Shown here: piece after piece, positions 23,993-33,252 of the stretch
How the letters are laid out: each line of letters starts with the position of its first letter
How positions within the stretch are numbered: the stretch's first letter is position 1
Assembly: GCF_900176335.1 (NCBI RefSeq)
Contig: NZ_FWXW01000001.1
Span: 372,001 to 436,000, forward strand
DNA length: 64,000 nt
Reading direction: 5' to 3'
Origin: Papillibacter cinnamivorans DSM 12816
GTDB lineage: Bacteria > Bacillota > Clostridia > Oscillospirales > Oscillospiraceae
The notes under the pieces: model-generated
What the model was told of the DNA's origin: nothing
What the model saw: only the letters and a program-made list of their open reading frames with translations
Database searches by the model: none
Position numbers and translations under genes: made by a program

Positions 23993-24718
23993 TCACCCCT
24001 CCCCTTCCGCCAGCGCGATAAAGGCGTCCTCGAAATTCTTTGCCTTCGTTCTTTCGGTGAGCTCCCCGGCCGTGCCCACCGCCTTCAGCCGCCCTCCCGC
24101 CATGACGCCCACCCGGTCGGACAGCGCTTCCGCCTCTTCCATGTAGTGCGTGGTGAGGATCATCGTAACCCGTCCCTTCAGCTTCTCAATGGCGGCCCAG
24201 AGTTCCCTCCGGGCAATCACGTCCAGCCCCAGGGTCGGCTCGTCTAGGAAAAGAACTTCCGGCTCTGAGATCAGAGCCATGGCGATGCTCAGCCGCCGCA
24301 TGAGCCCTCCCGACAGGGTCTTGGATCTGACATGGGCAAATTCGCCCAATCCGAAAGCGGAGATCATCTCCTCCGCCTTCCGCCGGGACCGTTCCCGGCT
24401 TTCTCCGTATATTCCCGCGATGAGCTCCAGGTTTTCCCGGACTGTGAGATTGGGTGCGGTGGCGGTCTCCTGCGGCGAGACGTTGATCCTCTCTTTCACC
24501 CGGATGGGTTCGGAGACGATGCTGTATCCCAGAATCCGGGCGTCGCCGCCGGTAGGCTTCGTAAGGCCCGAGATCATCTTGATGGTGGTGGTCTTTCCCG
24601 CGCCGTTTACCCCCAGCAAAGCGAACAGCTCGCCCCTCTCGATCTCCAGGTTCAGGCCGTCCACCGCGGTTTTCGCTCCGTATCGCTTTGTCAGTCCCAA
24701 AGTCTCAATCGCTTTCAT
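23993..24718 (-). CDS. ABC transporter ATP-binding protein
   Basis: A 241-aa ATPase of the DrrA/NatA type: Walker A LLGVNGAGKTTTIKM, Q-loop VSPQET, signature LSGGLMRRLSIAMAL (slightly off the LSGGQ form), Walker B VLFLDEPTLGLD and the H-loop TTHYMEEAEAL. The start at 24718 has AAGGA at 8 nt and overlaps the upstream AbrB gene by 14 bp, showing translational coupling. Confidence 0.9.
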   Translation of the reverse strand: MKAIETLGLTKRYGAKTAVDGLNLEIERGELFALLGVNGAGKTTTIKMISGLTKPTGGDARILGYSIVSEPIRVKERINVSPQETATAPNLTVRENLELIAGIYGESRERSRRKAEEMISAFGLGEFAHVRSKTLSGGLMRRLSIAMALISEPEVLFLDEPTLGLDVIARRELWAAIEKLKGRVTMILTTHYMEEAEALSDRVGVMAGGRLKAVGTAGELTERTKAKNFEDAFIALAEGEG

Positions 24719-25013
24719 TTTCAGGTTCCTTTTCTTCCGCCTTGAGAATTTCCCTTGCAAAGGTAAGGCTGTCTTCTTCGCTGTGTTCGGGATAGACCGC
24801 CCTTGCCTTCCCGCCCAGAATGGCGTCGGCGATTCTCCTGAAAATCTCCATCCGCTCGATGGCGATTCCCTTTTCCGCGTCGGCCAGCAGCAGCAGCGTG
24901 TCGCCGGGTTTGATTTTGAACATGTCCCGGACCTCCTTGGGAATCACGATCTGTCCCTTGGGTCCCACCCGGACCGAGCTCATATATTTGCTGCCGTCTT
25001 TTGACTTGCCCAT
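24705..25013 (-). CDS. AbrB/MazE-family DNA-binding protein
   Basis: A 102-aa transition-state-regulator-like protein. The swapped-hairpin domain SSVRVGPKGQIVIPKEVRDM ... KPGDTLLLLADAEKGIAI fills residues 12-55, followed by a charged tail. It is first in the AbrB-ATPase-permease operon and overlaps the ATPase gene, so it probably autoregulates the exporter. No toxin partner is present. Confidence 0.88.
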   Translation of the reverse strand: MGKSKDGSKYMSSVRVGPKGQIVIPKEVRDMFKIKPGDTLLLLADAEKGIAIERMEIFRRIADAILGGKARAVYPEHSEEDSLTFAREILKAEEKEPENESD

Positions 25014-25113
25014 ACCGCCCCTCCATTCAATAAGACTAGTTGCATTAGTTATACTTGTATAACAAATTATACTATTTCCGCTTTTTTGTCAATACCCCCT
25101 ATAAATGTTCAGC

Positions 25114-25157
25114 AGCAAAAAAGAAAGGGCAGGAATTCCTGTCCTTTCTTTTTTGCT
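25114..25157. terminator. Terminator after the CPBP protease gene
   Basis: A 20-bp inverted repeat with one mismatch (arms from AGCAAAAAAGAAAGG to CCTTTCTTTTTTGCT) with T-runs on both strands. It lies 7 bp past the minus-strand CPBP stop and separates it from the AbrB operon promoter. Confidence 0.8.
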
Positions 25158-25163
25158 TAACTG

Positions 25164-26096
25164 CTACTTCTCCTCGGTCGTCAGGGATTTCCTGCGTGTT
25201 TCGCCGTTTAAACCAAGTCCGCCTCTGCCGGTTTTTATCAGCAGAATCACCGCCAGTACCGTCATTGGAATACCGCCGACAAATCCGGTCAGCGCTGGGC
25301 CCAGGATGGAATAATAGGACCCCTTCATCATATAGACCGGCATCGCCGCCCCCGCGTTCACTGCGGAATGGATCATGGCGGCAGGGATCACGCTCTTCAT
25401 CCGGATGGAGATATACCCTTCCAAAACGCCTAGTCCGAAGCAGAACACGATCATGGCCAGGATTCCCAGCCAGGGGTACCCCGGATACCCGGTACCGTAG
25501 TTGTGCCCCAGTACAATCACCGGAGTGTGCCACAGGCCCCAGATAACCCCCGTGACCGTCAGCGCCGCCCTGTCTGACAGAAACAGCCGCAGCTTGGGAA
25601 GCAGATATCCCCTCCAGCCCAGCTCTTCCCCCAGCGTCGGTATGATGTTGATTACCGGCCCGATCAGAACAATCTGCAAAATGGAGATGAGCAGCAGACG
25701 GTCTGCGGTAAACCCGGTTTTTCCGCTTAAAGCGGCTATCTGCTGCAGCGCGGTGAGTTCCGGGTCGAATGAACCCGGGAAAACCAGAAAATAGACCGTT
25801 CCGCTGATAAGCAGCAGCGCCGCGGGGAGAAAGTAGATCAGCACGTACGCCTTGACATGCCCCTTGAAATTCGGCCTCAGGCACAGCTTTCCGAAGCCTT
25901 CCTTGGTGATGATTCTGGTCAGAATGTTGCATAGCGACGGGACAAACATGGCGCACATGGTAAAGACAATGGACATAGCGCTCCCGTAACTCTGTCCGGT
26001 TATGGGCGTCAGCAGGAACACCGGCCAGCTGACGGCGAATGTCAGAACAAGAAACAGGCAAAGCCGTTTCCGCTCCGTTTTTCTCTCAGTTTCCAT
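25164..26096 (-). CDS. CPBP-family intramembrane metalloprotease
   Basis: A 310-aa membrane protein with about eight helices. The CPBP/Abi motifs are intact: PTLGEELGWRGYLLPKL (EExxxR), VIWGLWHTPVIV (FxxxH equivalent) and MIHSAVNAGA. The family includes Rce1-like proteases and bacteriocin-immunity proteins. The start at 26096 is preceded by GGGAGATGAGG. It overlaps no other gene and follows the XRE/TPR-like regulator by 17 bp, so both form one unit. Confidence 0.85.
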   Translation of the reverse strand: METERKTERKRLCLFLVLTFAVSWPVFLLTPITGQSYGSAMSIVFTMCAMFVPSLCNILTRIITKEGFGKLCLRPNFKGHVKAYVLIYFLPAALLLISGTVYFLVFPGSFDPELTALQQIAALSGKTGFTADRLLLISILQIVLIGPVINIIPTLGEELGWRGYLLPKLRLFLSDRAALTVTGVIWGLWHTPVIVLGHNYGTGYPGYPWLGILAMIVFCFGLGVLEGYISIRMKSVIPAAMIHSAVNAGAAMPVYMMKGSYYSILGPALTGFVGGIPMTVLAVILLIKTGRGGLGLNGETRRKSLTTEEK

Positions 26097-26113
26097 ACCC
26101 TCATCTCCCAACA

Positions 26114-27223
26114 TCAGTGGCAGTTGCTCTGCAGCTTTTCGCAGATGCTCTGGAACCGCGGCTCGCCGGCAAGCACGGAAAAAGTAGGATTCTGAGCCAC
26201 CGCCGCCGCCATGCTCCTCCGGATGGTTTTTTCGTCCCGGGGCAGCCCGTTTCCAAGGTCCAGCTTTTCGATCCAGCCGTTGATCCTGTCGAAGTAATCG
26301 TCGCCGTGCAGCTTCAGGGGATAGATGTCCGATGTCACGATTTCCGTATACTTCTGCAGCATGTCCAGCGCCCGGTCCCGGTTGCTCTGCGCAAGATATC
26401 CCTGGGCCGCCCCAAGATACAGGCCCACAAGAACGCCCGGATGCAGGTGCTTCATGTCGAAAGCTTCCGCTACAATACACGCCCGGTGCAGTGTCTCCTC
26501 GAACCGGGGAGCGTCGTCCGTGCTGAGCATCAGGTAGGCCGGAAAGAAGTTGAACAGCACGACGATGTTTTGGTAGGTTCCCACCTGCAGCACCGTCTTT
26601 GCCTCCTCGGCGCGCCCTGTCATCTGATAGGCGGGGGCGAGCAGGGATTCAGCCGGCATTGCAGGTTCCATGGCCCCCTCCAGCAGCTCCAGGACGCTCT
26701 TGGGATCTCCCTCGGCAAGGCTGCAGTAAGCCTCCATGTATAAGGCCCTACGGGCAAGCGCCGCCTCGTCGCTTTCTGTTTTGACCCTTACAAACAGCCC
26801 TCTGGCCTCCGCCAGCAAGGCCGCCGCCTTTTCTCTGTCCTTCAGCAGCTCCACGTGGTTGAGCAGCAGGCTTCCCATTTCCAGCAGCAGCGGAAAACAG
26901 GAGTAATACTTCTTGACAATCCCGCGGCACTCCTTCAGTACCCCGTCAAAGGGCTTGGATGCGAAGTCTGCCGACAGCCTCCGGTACAGCTTCCGGATGT
27001 CCTCCGGCGCCATCTGGGGCTGATAGTCCAGCAGCCCGTCGACACTGATGTTGAAATAAGACGCCAGCACCGGCAGGAACGTAACGTCCGGATAGCTCTG
27101 CCCGGTTTCCCATTTGGAGACCGACGCTTTGGAAACCCCCATGTAATTTGCCAGCTCATCCTGGGTGATCCCCTTTTCTCGGCGTTTGTTTATCAGCACT
27201 TTTGCGATGTTGATTTCTTTCAT
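26114..27223 (-). CDS. XRE-family regulator with helical-repeat C-terminal domain
   Basis: A 369-aa regulator: an N-terminal Cro/C1 HTH (residues 5-60; INKRREKGITQDELANYMGV, KASVSKWETGQSYPD, YFNISVDGLLDY) and a ~300-residue all-helical region resembling TPR-like peptide or metabolite sensors. The start at 27223 has GAGGTG at 6 nt. It precedes the CPBP gene in the same direction, suggesting joint regulation. Confidence 0.85.
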   Translation of the reverse strand: MKEINIAKVLINKRREKGITQDELANYMGVSKASVSKWETGQSYPDVTFLPVLASYFNISVDGLLDYQPQMAPEDIRKLYRRLSADFASKPFDGVLKECRGIVKKYYSCFPLLLEMGSLLLNHVELLKDREKAAALLAEARGLFVRVKTESDEAALARRALYMEAYCSLAEGDPKSVLELLEGAMEPAMPAESLLAPAYQMTGRAEEAKTVLQVGTYQNIVVLFNFFPAYLMLSTDDAPRFEETLHRACIVAEAFDMKHLHPGVLVGLYLGAAQGYLAQSNRDRALDMLQKYTEIVTSDIYPLKLHGDDYFDRINGWIEKLDLGNGLPRDEKTIRRSMAAAVAQNPTFSVLAGEPRFQSICEKLQSNCH

Positions 27224-27291
27224 GTTTTTCACCTCTGTCTTAATTGTATCCGGAGGTCTTTGGTTTATCAATGGATCGGAGGTTGATTTTG

Positions 27292-27308
27292 GTTGATTTA
27301 TTCAACCA
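27292..27308. promoter_or_regulatory. Candidate operator upstream of the XRE/CPBP unit
   Basis: GGTTGA-N5-TCAACC palindrome 69 bp before the start codon, with an extra half site GGTTGA at 27282-27287. It suits a dimeric HTH regulator; autoregulation is inferred. Confidence 0.55.
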
Positions 27309-27363
27309 ATGCGATACTTTTGGGTTTTCTATGCTTATCCTCGTTTGAAAACCGGCAAAGTAT

Positions 27364-27403
27364 AACCAAGCCGCCCGCGCCGGTTGGCGCGGGCGGCTTG
27401 GTT
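27364..27403 (-). terminator. Strong hairpin terminator of the lipoprotein gene
   Basis: An 18-bp perfect stem (arm AACCAAGCCGCCCGCGCC) with a 4-nt loop lies about 180 nt after the lipoprotein stop. The T-tract is modest on both strands. Confidence 0.65.
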
Positions 27404-27584
27404 CGGTGATAGGACGGTTTGTTCCGTTTTCTAAACCTGTGTCTCCCTTTGAACGATACGGGAAAAAGCTGTTTCTTTTCGTTAATGGTTTATAAGCGCA
27501 GTTCCAGGCAGTCCCGGCCTCCCGGATCATAGGATTAACAAAAGCCCAATGTTCCTCCGTCTGCGATGAAATCCGGTTCTCTTT

Positions 27585-28343
27585 CTACGAGATCGCTTCC
27601 GAACCGACGGTATAGCTCCAGGCACCGCCGTCCTTCACCGCCCTGCAGTTGTTATAATAGTAAGCTCCCGTACCGCTGCGCCATTTGGACGCGTCGAAGG
27701 TGAAGCTCTCCCCGGTCACGTCGGAAAGCGTAAGCTCAAACAGCATCCCGTTGTCAAAATACAGCTGCTCTTTGTTGATGTACCCCTGCTCGCTCAGCTC
27801 GTCGAAGGTTCCCGTGATACCCTGCAGATTGTGCTCGCTGCTTACCATGTAGACAAGGGCGCTCTTCTCGGATTCCGATAGGTTTGTCACCTGAGACAAA
27901 TCGAAAGCCAGAATGGAAATGTCGGAATTGAGTCCCTCGTCCGTATTCCAGAGATCGCTTAAGATCATCTGATAAAATCCCGCCAGATCATCTTCCTGTC
28001 CGGTAATTTTAATATAGACGATATTGCCTATCTGAGCCGGATAAGATTCCATGATGCCGCCGGAATAGCCGATCTCCACAGTCTGCCCCGACTGCAGCGC
28101 GGATGCGTCGGCGGGCGTGTTGTCCGGGTTGTACAGATCGGGCTCGGAGGAAACGATATAAAGATCGGATGCCCCGGTGCCGGCAAGCAAAAAGGAGTCG
28201 TCACGCAGCTGCGCGATCTTTCCGGATAAAACTGCTTCCGCTTTCGGTAGCTGCGGCTCGGCTTTGGAAAAAGGGTTGGAACAGGCCGTAAGGGCAAGAA
28301 GGAGCGCCGCAGTAAGGACGGGTACTCCGAAAACCCTTCTCAT
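27585..28343 (-). CDS. Hypothetical lipoprotein
   Basis: A 252-aa exported lipoprotein (lipobox LALTAC) without a recognised enzyme motif. Residues 35-115 form a small beta domain (VLSGKIAQLRDDSFLLAGTG ... VEIGYSGGIMESYP) similar to the beta domain of the GH3 lipoprotein at 9941. The rest is an alpha/beta domain ending FDASKWRSGTGAYYYNNCRA. The start at ATG 28343 has GGAGG at 12 nt; a GTG at 28352 is in frame. Function unknown. Confidence 0.75.
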   Translation of the reverse strand: MRRVFGVPVLTAALLLALTACSNPFSKAEPQLPKAEAVLSGKIAQLRDDSFLLAGTGASDLYIVSSEPDLYNPDNTPADASALQSGQTVEIGYSGGIMESYPAQIGNIVYIKITGQEDDLAGFYQMILSDLWNTDEGLNSDISILAFDLSQVTNLSESEKSALVYMVSSEHNLQGITGTFDELSEQGYINKEQLYFDNGMLFELTLSDVTGESFTFDASKWRSGTGAYYYNNCRAVKDGGAWSYTVGSEAIS

Positions 28344-28479
28344 AGTCTCCACCTCCAGGATGTCTTTATAGGTTTGGACGTGGAAATTTGTATTCCGTTC
28401 CCTTTAATTCTTCTTTGTCAAACCTCCCCGCCTTATTGCGGGTTTTGAATCGTTCTGGAAAAGCGGAGGGAAACAGGCC

Positions 28480-29355
28480 TCACCCGTGAAGCAGCGTGAT
28501 TCCGCCGTCAACGTACAGCGTCTGGCCCGTTATGTAGGAAGAATAATCGGAGGCGAGAAACATAACCGCGTCGGCGATCTCGGAAACGGTTCCTCCTCTG
28601 CCCAGAGGAAGCCTCTCCTCTATCGCGCGAAGCTGCGCGGGTTTGTCAAGCACGGCGGCGTTGATGGAGGTGGGAACAAATCCCGGTGCCACGCAGTTGA
28701 CGCGGATATTGCTCCCGGCCCACTCTCGTCCCAGGCTTTTCGTCAGCTGTGAAATCGCTGCCTTTGAGGCCGCGTACACCGCCATCCCTTGTACGACGGT
28801 AACTGCGTTGACCGAACCGATGTTTATAATCGTTCCTGCGGCCTTTCTTCCCATCATGTCCATCGCTGCGAACCGGGCGGCAAAAAAGTAGCCCTTCAGG
28901 TTGGTGTCCAGAGTTGCGTCCCAGTCCTCCTCGCTGACCTCCACGGAAGGCTTGGGAAACTGCACGCCGGCATTGTTGACCAGGATGTCGATCCTGCCGA
29001 ATTGATCCGCCGCACCCTGGAGAAAAGCGTTCAGCTCCAAAAGCTTCGAGACATCTGCCTCCATGCCGAAAACCCGCGATCTGTCGTCTCCGGCCATCTC
29101 ATCCTTGGCCCTGTCGATATCCTGCTGTTTCCGGCTGCAGATGGCCACTGATGCTCCCGCTTCGTAGAAGCGCTCGGCCACTTCACGGCCGATGCCGCGG
29201 GAAGCGCCTGTGACGACGACTGCCTTCTCCCTGAAATCGAAGGGCGCGCAGCCGCTCTCCATAAGGCTTTTCATACGCGGCGGGGCAGGCGCGGCTTGTT
29301 TTTCCGCCGCTCTGCCGTCCCGGGACAAAAAACGCCTGATAGGAAAAAGTTCCAT
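28480..29355 (-). CDS. Short-chain dehydrogenase/reductase
   Basis: An SDR-family oxidoreductase of classical type: TGASRGIG cofactor motif, NNAG, the catalytic YAASK with an upstream serine in INIGSVNAVT, and the C-terminal signature ITGQTLYVDGGITLLHG. An extra ~45-residue N-terminal stretch, uncommon in the family, precedes the fold. The start at 29355 (MELFPIRRF) is one option and MKSLMESG at about 29274 another. It resembles 3-oxoacyl-ACP or gluconate reductases; substrate unknown. Confidence 0.85.
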   Translation of the reverse strand: MELFPIRRFLSRDGRAAEKQAAPAPPRMKSLMESGCAPFDFREKAVVVTGASRGIGREVAERFYEAGASVAICSRKQQDIDRAKDEMAGDDRSRVFGMEADVSKLLELNAFLQGAADQFGRIDILVNNAGVQFPKPSVEVSEEDWDATLDTNLKGYFFAARFAAMDMMGRKAAGTIINIGSVNAVTVVQGMAVYAASKAAISQLTKSLGREWAGSNIRVNCVAPGFVPTSINAAVLDKPAQLRAIEERLPLGRGGTVSEIADAVMFLASDYSSYITGQTLYVDGGITLLHG

Positions 29356-29753
29356 AACTGCAACCTGCCTTTTATAAGATTGAACCGGACTGAAACGCAA
29401 AACGGCCCATCCGGGCTCCGGGCCTTCTTAAAAAAGCGAAACCGCTCTTTCAAGTATACCATTATGCCCGTCTTTTTTAAACGGAAATCGCTTTGGGCTG
29501 AGCAAGGCGGAAAACGCTGTCTTTGCCCGGGGAGATGCGCTCTGCAGACTGCCCGGGCCGGGATATCTGCCGCTGAAATACATCCGGTCCCTGCTCCTGT
29601 CGGTTGATATCCCTTCGGGATTATCTCGGGCGGGCGGAAGGTAAAATACGGCCAGAGCCTGGATTTAACAGCAGATTTTACCTATCTCCTTCTTCAGGGC
29701 AGCGGATTTTAGAGCATTTTATATAAAACATTTGAGATTGAATTACAATTATA
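29356..29753. other. Intergenic region without a recognised gene
   Basis: About 400 bp between the SDR gene and the liv promoter. A partial GGCCC/GGGCC hairpin (29405-29427) followed on the minus strand by GTTTTG lies in the SDR leader. Otherwise I see only divergent promoter-like AT stretches and no coding signal. Confidence 0.5.
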
Positions 29754-29782
29754 TTGCATTTGACGGTCACTTGGGTTATAAT
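29754..29782 (+). promoter_or_regulatory. Promoter of the branched-chain amino acid importer operon
   Basis: TTGCAT (29754-29759) and a consensus TATAAT (29777-29782) with 17-nt spacing, giving a leader of about 75 nt before the binding-protein gene. Confidence 0.75.
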
Positions 29783-29863
29783 TTTTTCTGGGTCACCGAG
29801 CACACTTGTCCGCATACGGCGGACATTCCGGCGGCCAATCACTTATATTGGGAGGAAGAAAAC

Positions 29864-31063
29864 ATGAAAAGGCTATCGGCTGTAATTTTGTCTGTCTTGC
29901 TGGTTTTGTCTCTCTGCGCATGTGGTTCCTCAACAACCACAACTACGCCTACGCCCACCGCGGCGGCTGGCAATCCCGTCCTGAAAATCGGCGTCTTCGA
30001 GCCCGCTTCCGGTGACAACGGTGCCGGCGGCAAGCAGGAAACCCTCGGCATTGAGTATGCCAATTCCGTTTCCCCCACTGTGGAAATCGACGGCACTACA
30101 TATGATGTCGAGCTTGTCAAGGTAGATAACGAGAGCTCCAACGACAAGGCTGCCACCGCGGCCTCCACTCTGGTCTCCGCCGGTGTCTCCGTGGTCCTCG
30201 GCTCTTACGGCTCCAGCGTCTCCATCGCCGCTTCCCCCACCTTCAAGGAAGCCGGGATCCCTGTCATCGGCATCACCTGCACCAACCCGCAGGTTACCGA
30301 GGGCAACACCCATTATTTCCGCATCTGCTTCCTGGATCCCTTCCAGGGCACCGTTCTGGCAAACTACGCCTTCAGCGAGCTCAAAGTGACTAAGGCTTAC
30401 TGCCTGTCCAAGCTGGGCGACGACTATTCCGGCGGGCTTGTCAATTACTTTGTCACCGCTTTTGAAGCCCTCGGCGGAACCTGCGTGCAGGATACCTTCC
30501 CCGACGGCAACTCCGACTTTACCTCCTACATCAACAACGCCAAGAACGAAGGCTGCCAGGTCTTCTTCTCCCCCGTCTCCACCGAGGCCGCTCAGCTCAT
30601 CATCAACCAGGCCGATTCTCAGGGACTGGGAATGCCGATTCTCGCCGGCGACACGTGGGACTCCAACGTCATCCTTCAGGCTGCCAAGGGCAAGAGTGTT
30701 GACGTCACCGTGACCACCTTCTATCCCGAAGGTGCCAATGCCGACTTCGACAGCGGCTTTAAGACCTGGGTCGCCGGAGACTCCACCCGCCTTGCCAACA
30801 ACGGCGGAGACGATACCGTTGCCGCCGTTACCGCCATGGGCTATGATGCGTATTTCTTCGCCCTTCAGGCTGCGGTAAACGCCAAGAGCACCGCCTCCGC
30901 CGACATCATGCAGGCTCTGTGGACCACCGAGTATGACGGCGTTTCCGGGCACATCGCCCTTGACCAGACCAACGGCGACGCCATCCGCAACACCGCCTAC
31001 GTCAAACACTGCAACACGGAAACCGGGGCCTGGGAAGCTCTGCCCGCGGTTACCATCGGCTGA
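29864..31063 (+). CDS. livJ: Branched-chain amino acid ABC transporter, substrate-binding lipoprotein
   Basis: A 399-aa exported lipoprotein (VLSLCAC lipobox) followed by a Thr/Pro linker and a type I periplasmic-binding fold of the LivJ/LivK family: IGVFEPASGDNGAGGKQETL, ASTLVSAGVSVVLGSYGSSV, LDPFQGTVLANYAF, and the hinge region DAYFFALQAAVNA. GGGAGG lies 11-16 nt before the ATG at 29864. It begins a five-gene importer operon. The ligand may be Leu/Ile/Val, or a related amide or aromatic acid. Confidence 0.9.
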   Translation: MKRLSAVILSVLLVLSLCACGSSTTTTTPTPTAAAGNPVLKIGVFEPASGDNGAGGKQETLGIEYANSVSPTVEIDGTTYDVELVKVDNESSNDKAATAASTLVSAGVSVVLGSYGSSVSIAASPTFKEAGIPVIGITCTNPQVTEGNTHYFRICFLDPFQGTVLANYAFSELKVTKAYCLSKLGDDYSGGLVNYFVTAFEALGGTCVQDTFPDGNSDFTSYINNAKNEGCQVFFSPVSTEAAQLIINQADSQGLGMPILAGDTWDSNVILQAAKGKSVDVTVTTFYPEGANADFDSGFKTWVAGDSTRLANNGGDDTVAAVTAMGYDAYFFALQAAVNAKSTASADIMQALWTTEYDGVSGHIALDQTNGDAIRNTAYVKHCNTETGAWEALPAVTIG

Positions 31064-31078
31064 TTAAATCTGTACCGA

Positions 31079-31110
31079 GCGGCGGGGGTCTCCGGCCCCC
31101 GCCGCGTTTT
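31079..31110 (+). terminator. Partial terminator between livJ and livH
   Basis: A 10-bp GC stem (GCGGCGGGGG/CCCCCGCCGC) followed by GTTTT, 13 nt after livJ. Such intercistronic hairpins commonly protect and over-express the binding-protein message relative to the permease genes. Confidence 0.65.
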
Positions 31111-31136
31111 CGGGCACTCATGCGATATCTTGTGTC

Positions 31137-31173
31137 GCCTGAAAAGGGAAACCGGAGGTTTTCCTTTTCAGGC
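31137..31173 (+). repeat. Second intercistronic hairpin before livH
   Basis: GCCTGAAAAGG and CCTTTTCAGGC pair around a short loop, 22 nt before livH and just ahead of its AGGAGG site. It may stabilise the downstream message or restrain livH translation. Confidence 0.5.
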
Positions 31174-31194
31174 GGCATAAAAGGAGGCAAATGC

Positions 31195-32109
31195 ATGATT
31201 GAGTTTCTGCACAGCAATCTTTCCTATATCCTCTCGGGTATCTCGGTGGGAGGTCAGTTCGCTCTCATAGCCATTGGGTACACCATGGTCTACGGGATTC
31301 TCCGCCTCATCAACTTCGCCCACGGTGACGTGTTCATGTGCGCGGGGCTGATGATGGTCTATCTGTCGGCCTCCATGCCCATGATGATGGCGATCCCGCT
31401 GGTTCTCATCCTGACGGTCGCCCTTGGCTTTATCATTGAGCGCGTGGCTTACAAGCCCCTGCGCAGCGCGCCGCGCATGTCGGTCATGATCAGCGCCATC
31501 GGCGTGTCCTACCTGCTGCAGAATGCGGCGCTGTATTTTACCGGCGGCCTTGCCAAGGTGTATCCGGAAATCCCGTGGCTTTCCAAGACTATCACGATCT
31601 GGGATGCGTCCACGAAGGTCGTCACGGTGGTAACGCCGATTCTCACCATCGTACTGGTGGTCCTTTTATCCCTCCTCATCAAATATACCAAGATCGGCAT
31701 GGCGATGCGGGCCGTGTCCAAGGACTTTGAGACCAGCGAGCTCATGGGCATAAAGATTGACCGGGTCATCTCCGTCACCTTTATCATCGGCTCGTTTCTC
31801 GCCGCGGTCGGCTCCATGCTGTATTTCACCAACTATGCCTCCGTGGCGCCCACCTCCGGCGGTATGCCGGGACTCAAATGCTTCGTGGCGGCGGTGTTCG
31901 GCGGGATCGGGAGCATCCCCGGAGCCGTCATCGGCGCGTTTATCATCGGTATCTGCGAGAACATCATCAAGGGCGGCAGCTCGATATTCGGCATCGGCGG
32001 TTCCGGCTGGACCACCTTTTCGGACGCCTTTACCTTTGCGCTGCTCATCATCATTCTTGTCGTAAAGCCCACCGGCCTGTTCGGTGAAAAGGCTACGGAC
32101 AAGGTCTGA
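31195..32109 (+). CDS. livH: Branched-chain amino acid ABC transporter permease LivH
   Basis: A 304-aa permease with eight to nine helices and LivH hallmarks: GGQFALIAIGYTMVYGILRLINFAHGD at the N-terminus (first half quoted only as family pattern), RAVSKDFETSELMGI as the EAA-like ATPase-contact loop, and FVAAVFGGIGSIPGAVIGAF. AGGAGG precedes the start at 31195. It pairs with LivM. Confidence 0.93.
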   Translation: MIEFLHSNLSYILSGISVGGQFALIAIGYTMVYGILRLINFAHGDVFMCAGLMMVYLSASMPMMMAIPLVLILTVALGFIIERVAYKPLRSAPRMSVMISAIGVSYLLQNAALYFTGGLAKVYPEIPWLSKTITIWDASTKVVTVVTPILTIVLVVLLSLLIKYTKIGMAMRAVSKDFETSELMGIKIDRVISVTFIIGSFLAAVGSMLYFTNYASVAPTSGGMPGLKCFVAAVFGGIGSIPGAVIGAFIIGICENIIKGGSSIFGIGGSGWTTFSDAFTFALLIIILVVKPTGLFGEKATDKV

Positions 32110-32121
32110 GGAGGCGAGGGT

Positions 32122-33252
32122 ATGGGAAAGAAAAATAAAACCGAACTCTGGATAGCCCTGGTCGCCATCGCCCTGGTATACATAGTGGTTATTATCCTGG
32201 AGCAGACCATGAGCCCCGGCAATATCCTCTTCACCGTCCTGAAAAAGGGAGCCATCTATTCTCTGGTCGCCGTATCCATGAACCTGCTCAACGGCTTTAC
32301 GGGCCTGTTTTCCCTGGGCCAGGCGGGCTTCATGCTCATCGGCGCGTATACCTACGCCATATTGACCATGCCGGTGGCCGTCAAGCTCTCCGACCAGGTC
32401 TATAAATATTACGACTGCATCATTCATTTCGACACCGGTATCCTGGTGGGCCTCATCTGCGCCGGTATCGCCGCCGCCGTCTTCGCGGCTCTCATCGGTC
32501 TTCCGGTCCTGCGCCTGAAATCCGACTATCTGGCGATCGCGACTTTGGGCTTTGCCGAAATCATCCGGGCCATCTTCCAGTGGAACACCCTGGGGCCGGT
32601 GACCAACGGTGCCAACGTCATGCGGGAATATAAGGATTTAACCAGCGTTGTCATTCCCATCATAAATGTCCGCATTCCGCCCACCCTATTTGTCTTCATC
32701 GTGGCGGGGCTCTGTATCGCCTTTATCGTTTTGCTCATTAACTCCTCCTACGGGCGCGCCTTCAAGGCCATCCGGGACGACGAGATCGCGGCGGAGGCCA
32801 TGGGCATCAACCTTTTCCGGCACAAACAGATGAGCTTTGTCATCAGCTCCTTCTTTGCGGGCATATCCGGCGCGCTCCTTGCCATGTTCCAGTACACCGT
32901 GGTGGCCTCGCAGTTTAAAAGCGCCATGACCTACGAGATCCTCCTCATCGTTGTGATAGGAGGCATCGGTTCCATCTCCGGCTCCTGCATCGCGAGCTTT
33001 CTTTACATCGCCCTTTCGGAGTGGTGGCTGCGCGGCCTGGACATGGGAAAATTCCTGGGAATAGACGCCCCCGGCATCTTCCGCTCCGGTTTCCGCAGAT
33101 TTATCTTCTCCATCATTATCATGGTCATCGTCCTCTTCTTCTCCAGAGGCCTCATGGGGGACAAAGAGCTGTCTTTCCGCTGGCTGGCGAAGAAACTGCG
33201 GCGAAAGCGAAGCGGCGAGGCCGCGGCGAAGGGAGGCGGCCCCAATGCCTGA
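32122..33252 (+). CDS. livM: Branched-chain amino acid ABC transporter permease LivM
   Basis: A 376-aa permease with LivM motifs: SMNLLNGFTGLFSLGQAGFM, LRLKSDYLAIATLGFAEIIR, the ATPase-contact loop RAFKAIRDDEIAAEAMGIN, and VIGGIGSISGSCIASFLY. It follows livH by 12 bp and overlaps livG by 8 bp. The basic C-terminal tail (WLAKKLRRKRSGEAAAKGGG) is longer than usual. Confidence 0.93.
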   Translation: MGKKNKTELWIALVAIALVYIVVIILEQTMSPGNILFTVLKKGAIYSLVAVSMNLLNGFTGLFSLGQAGFMLIGAYTYAILTMPVAVKLSDQVYKYYDCIIHFDTGILVGLICAGIAAAVFAALIGLPVLRLKSDYLAIATLGFAEIIRAIFQWNTLGPVTNGANVMREYKDLTSVVIPIINVRIPPTLFVFIVAGLCIAFIVLLINSSYGRAFKAIRDDEIAAEAMGINLFRHKQMSFVISSFFAGISGALLAMFQYTVVASQFKSAMTYEILLIVVIGGIGSISGSCIASFLYIALSEWWLRGLDMGKFLGIDAPGIFRSGFRRFIFSIIIMVIVLFFSRGLMGDKELSFRWLAKKLRRKRSGEAAAKGGGPNA

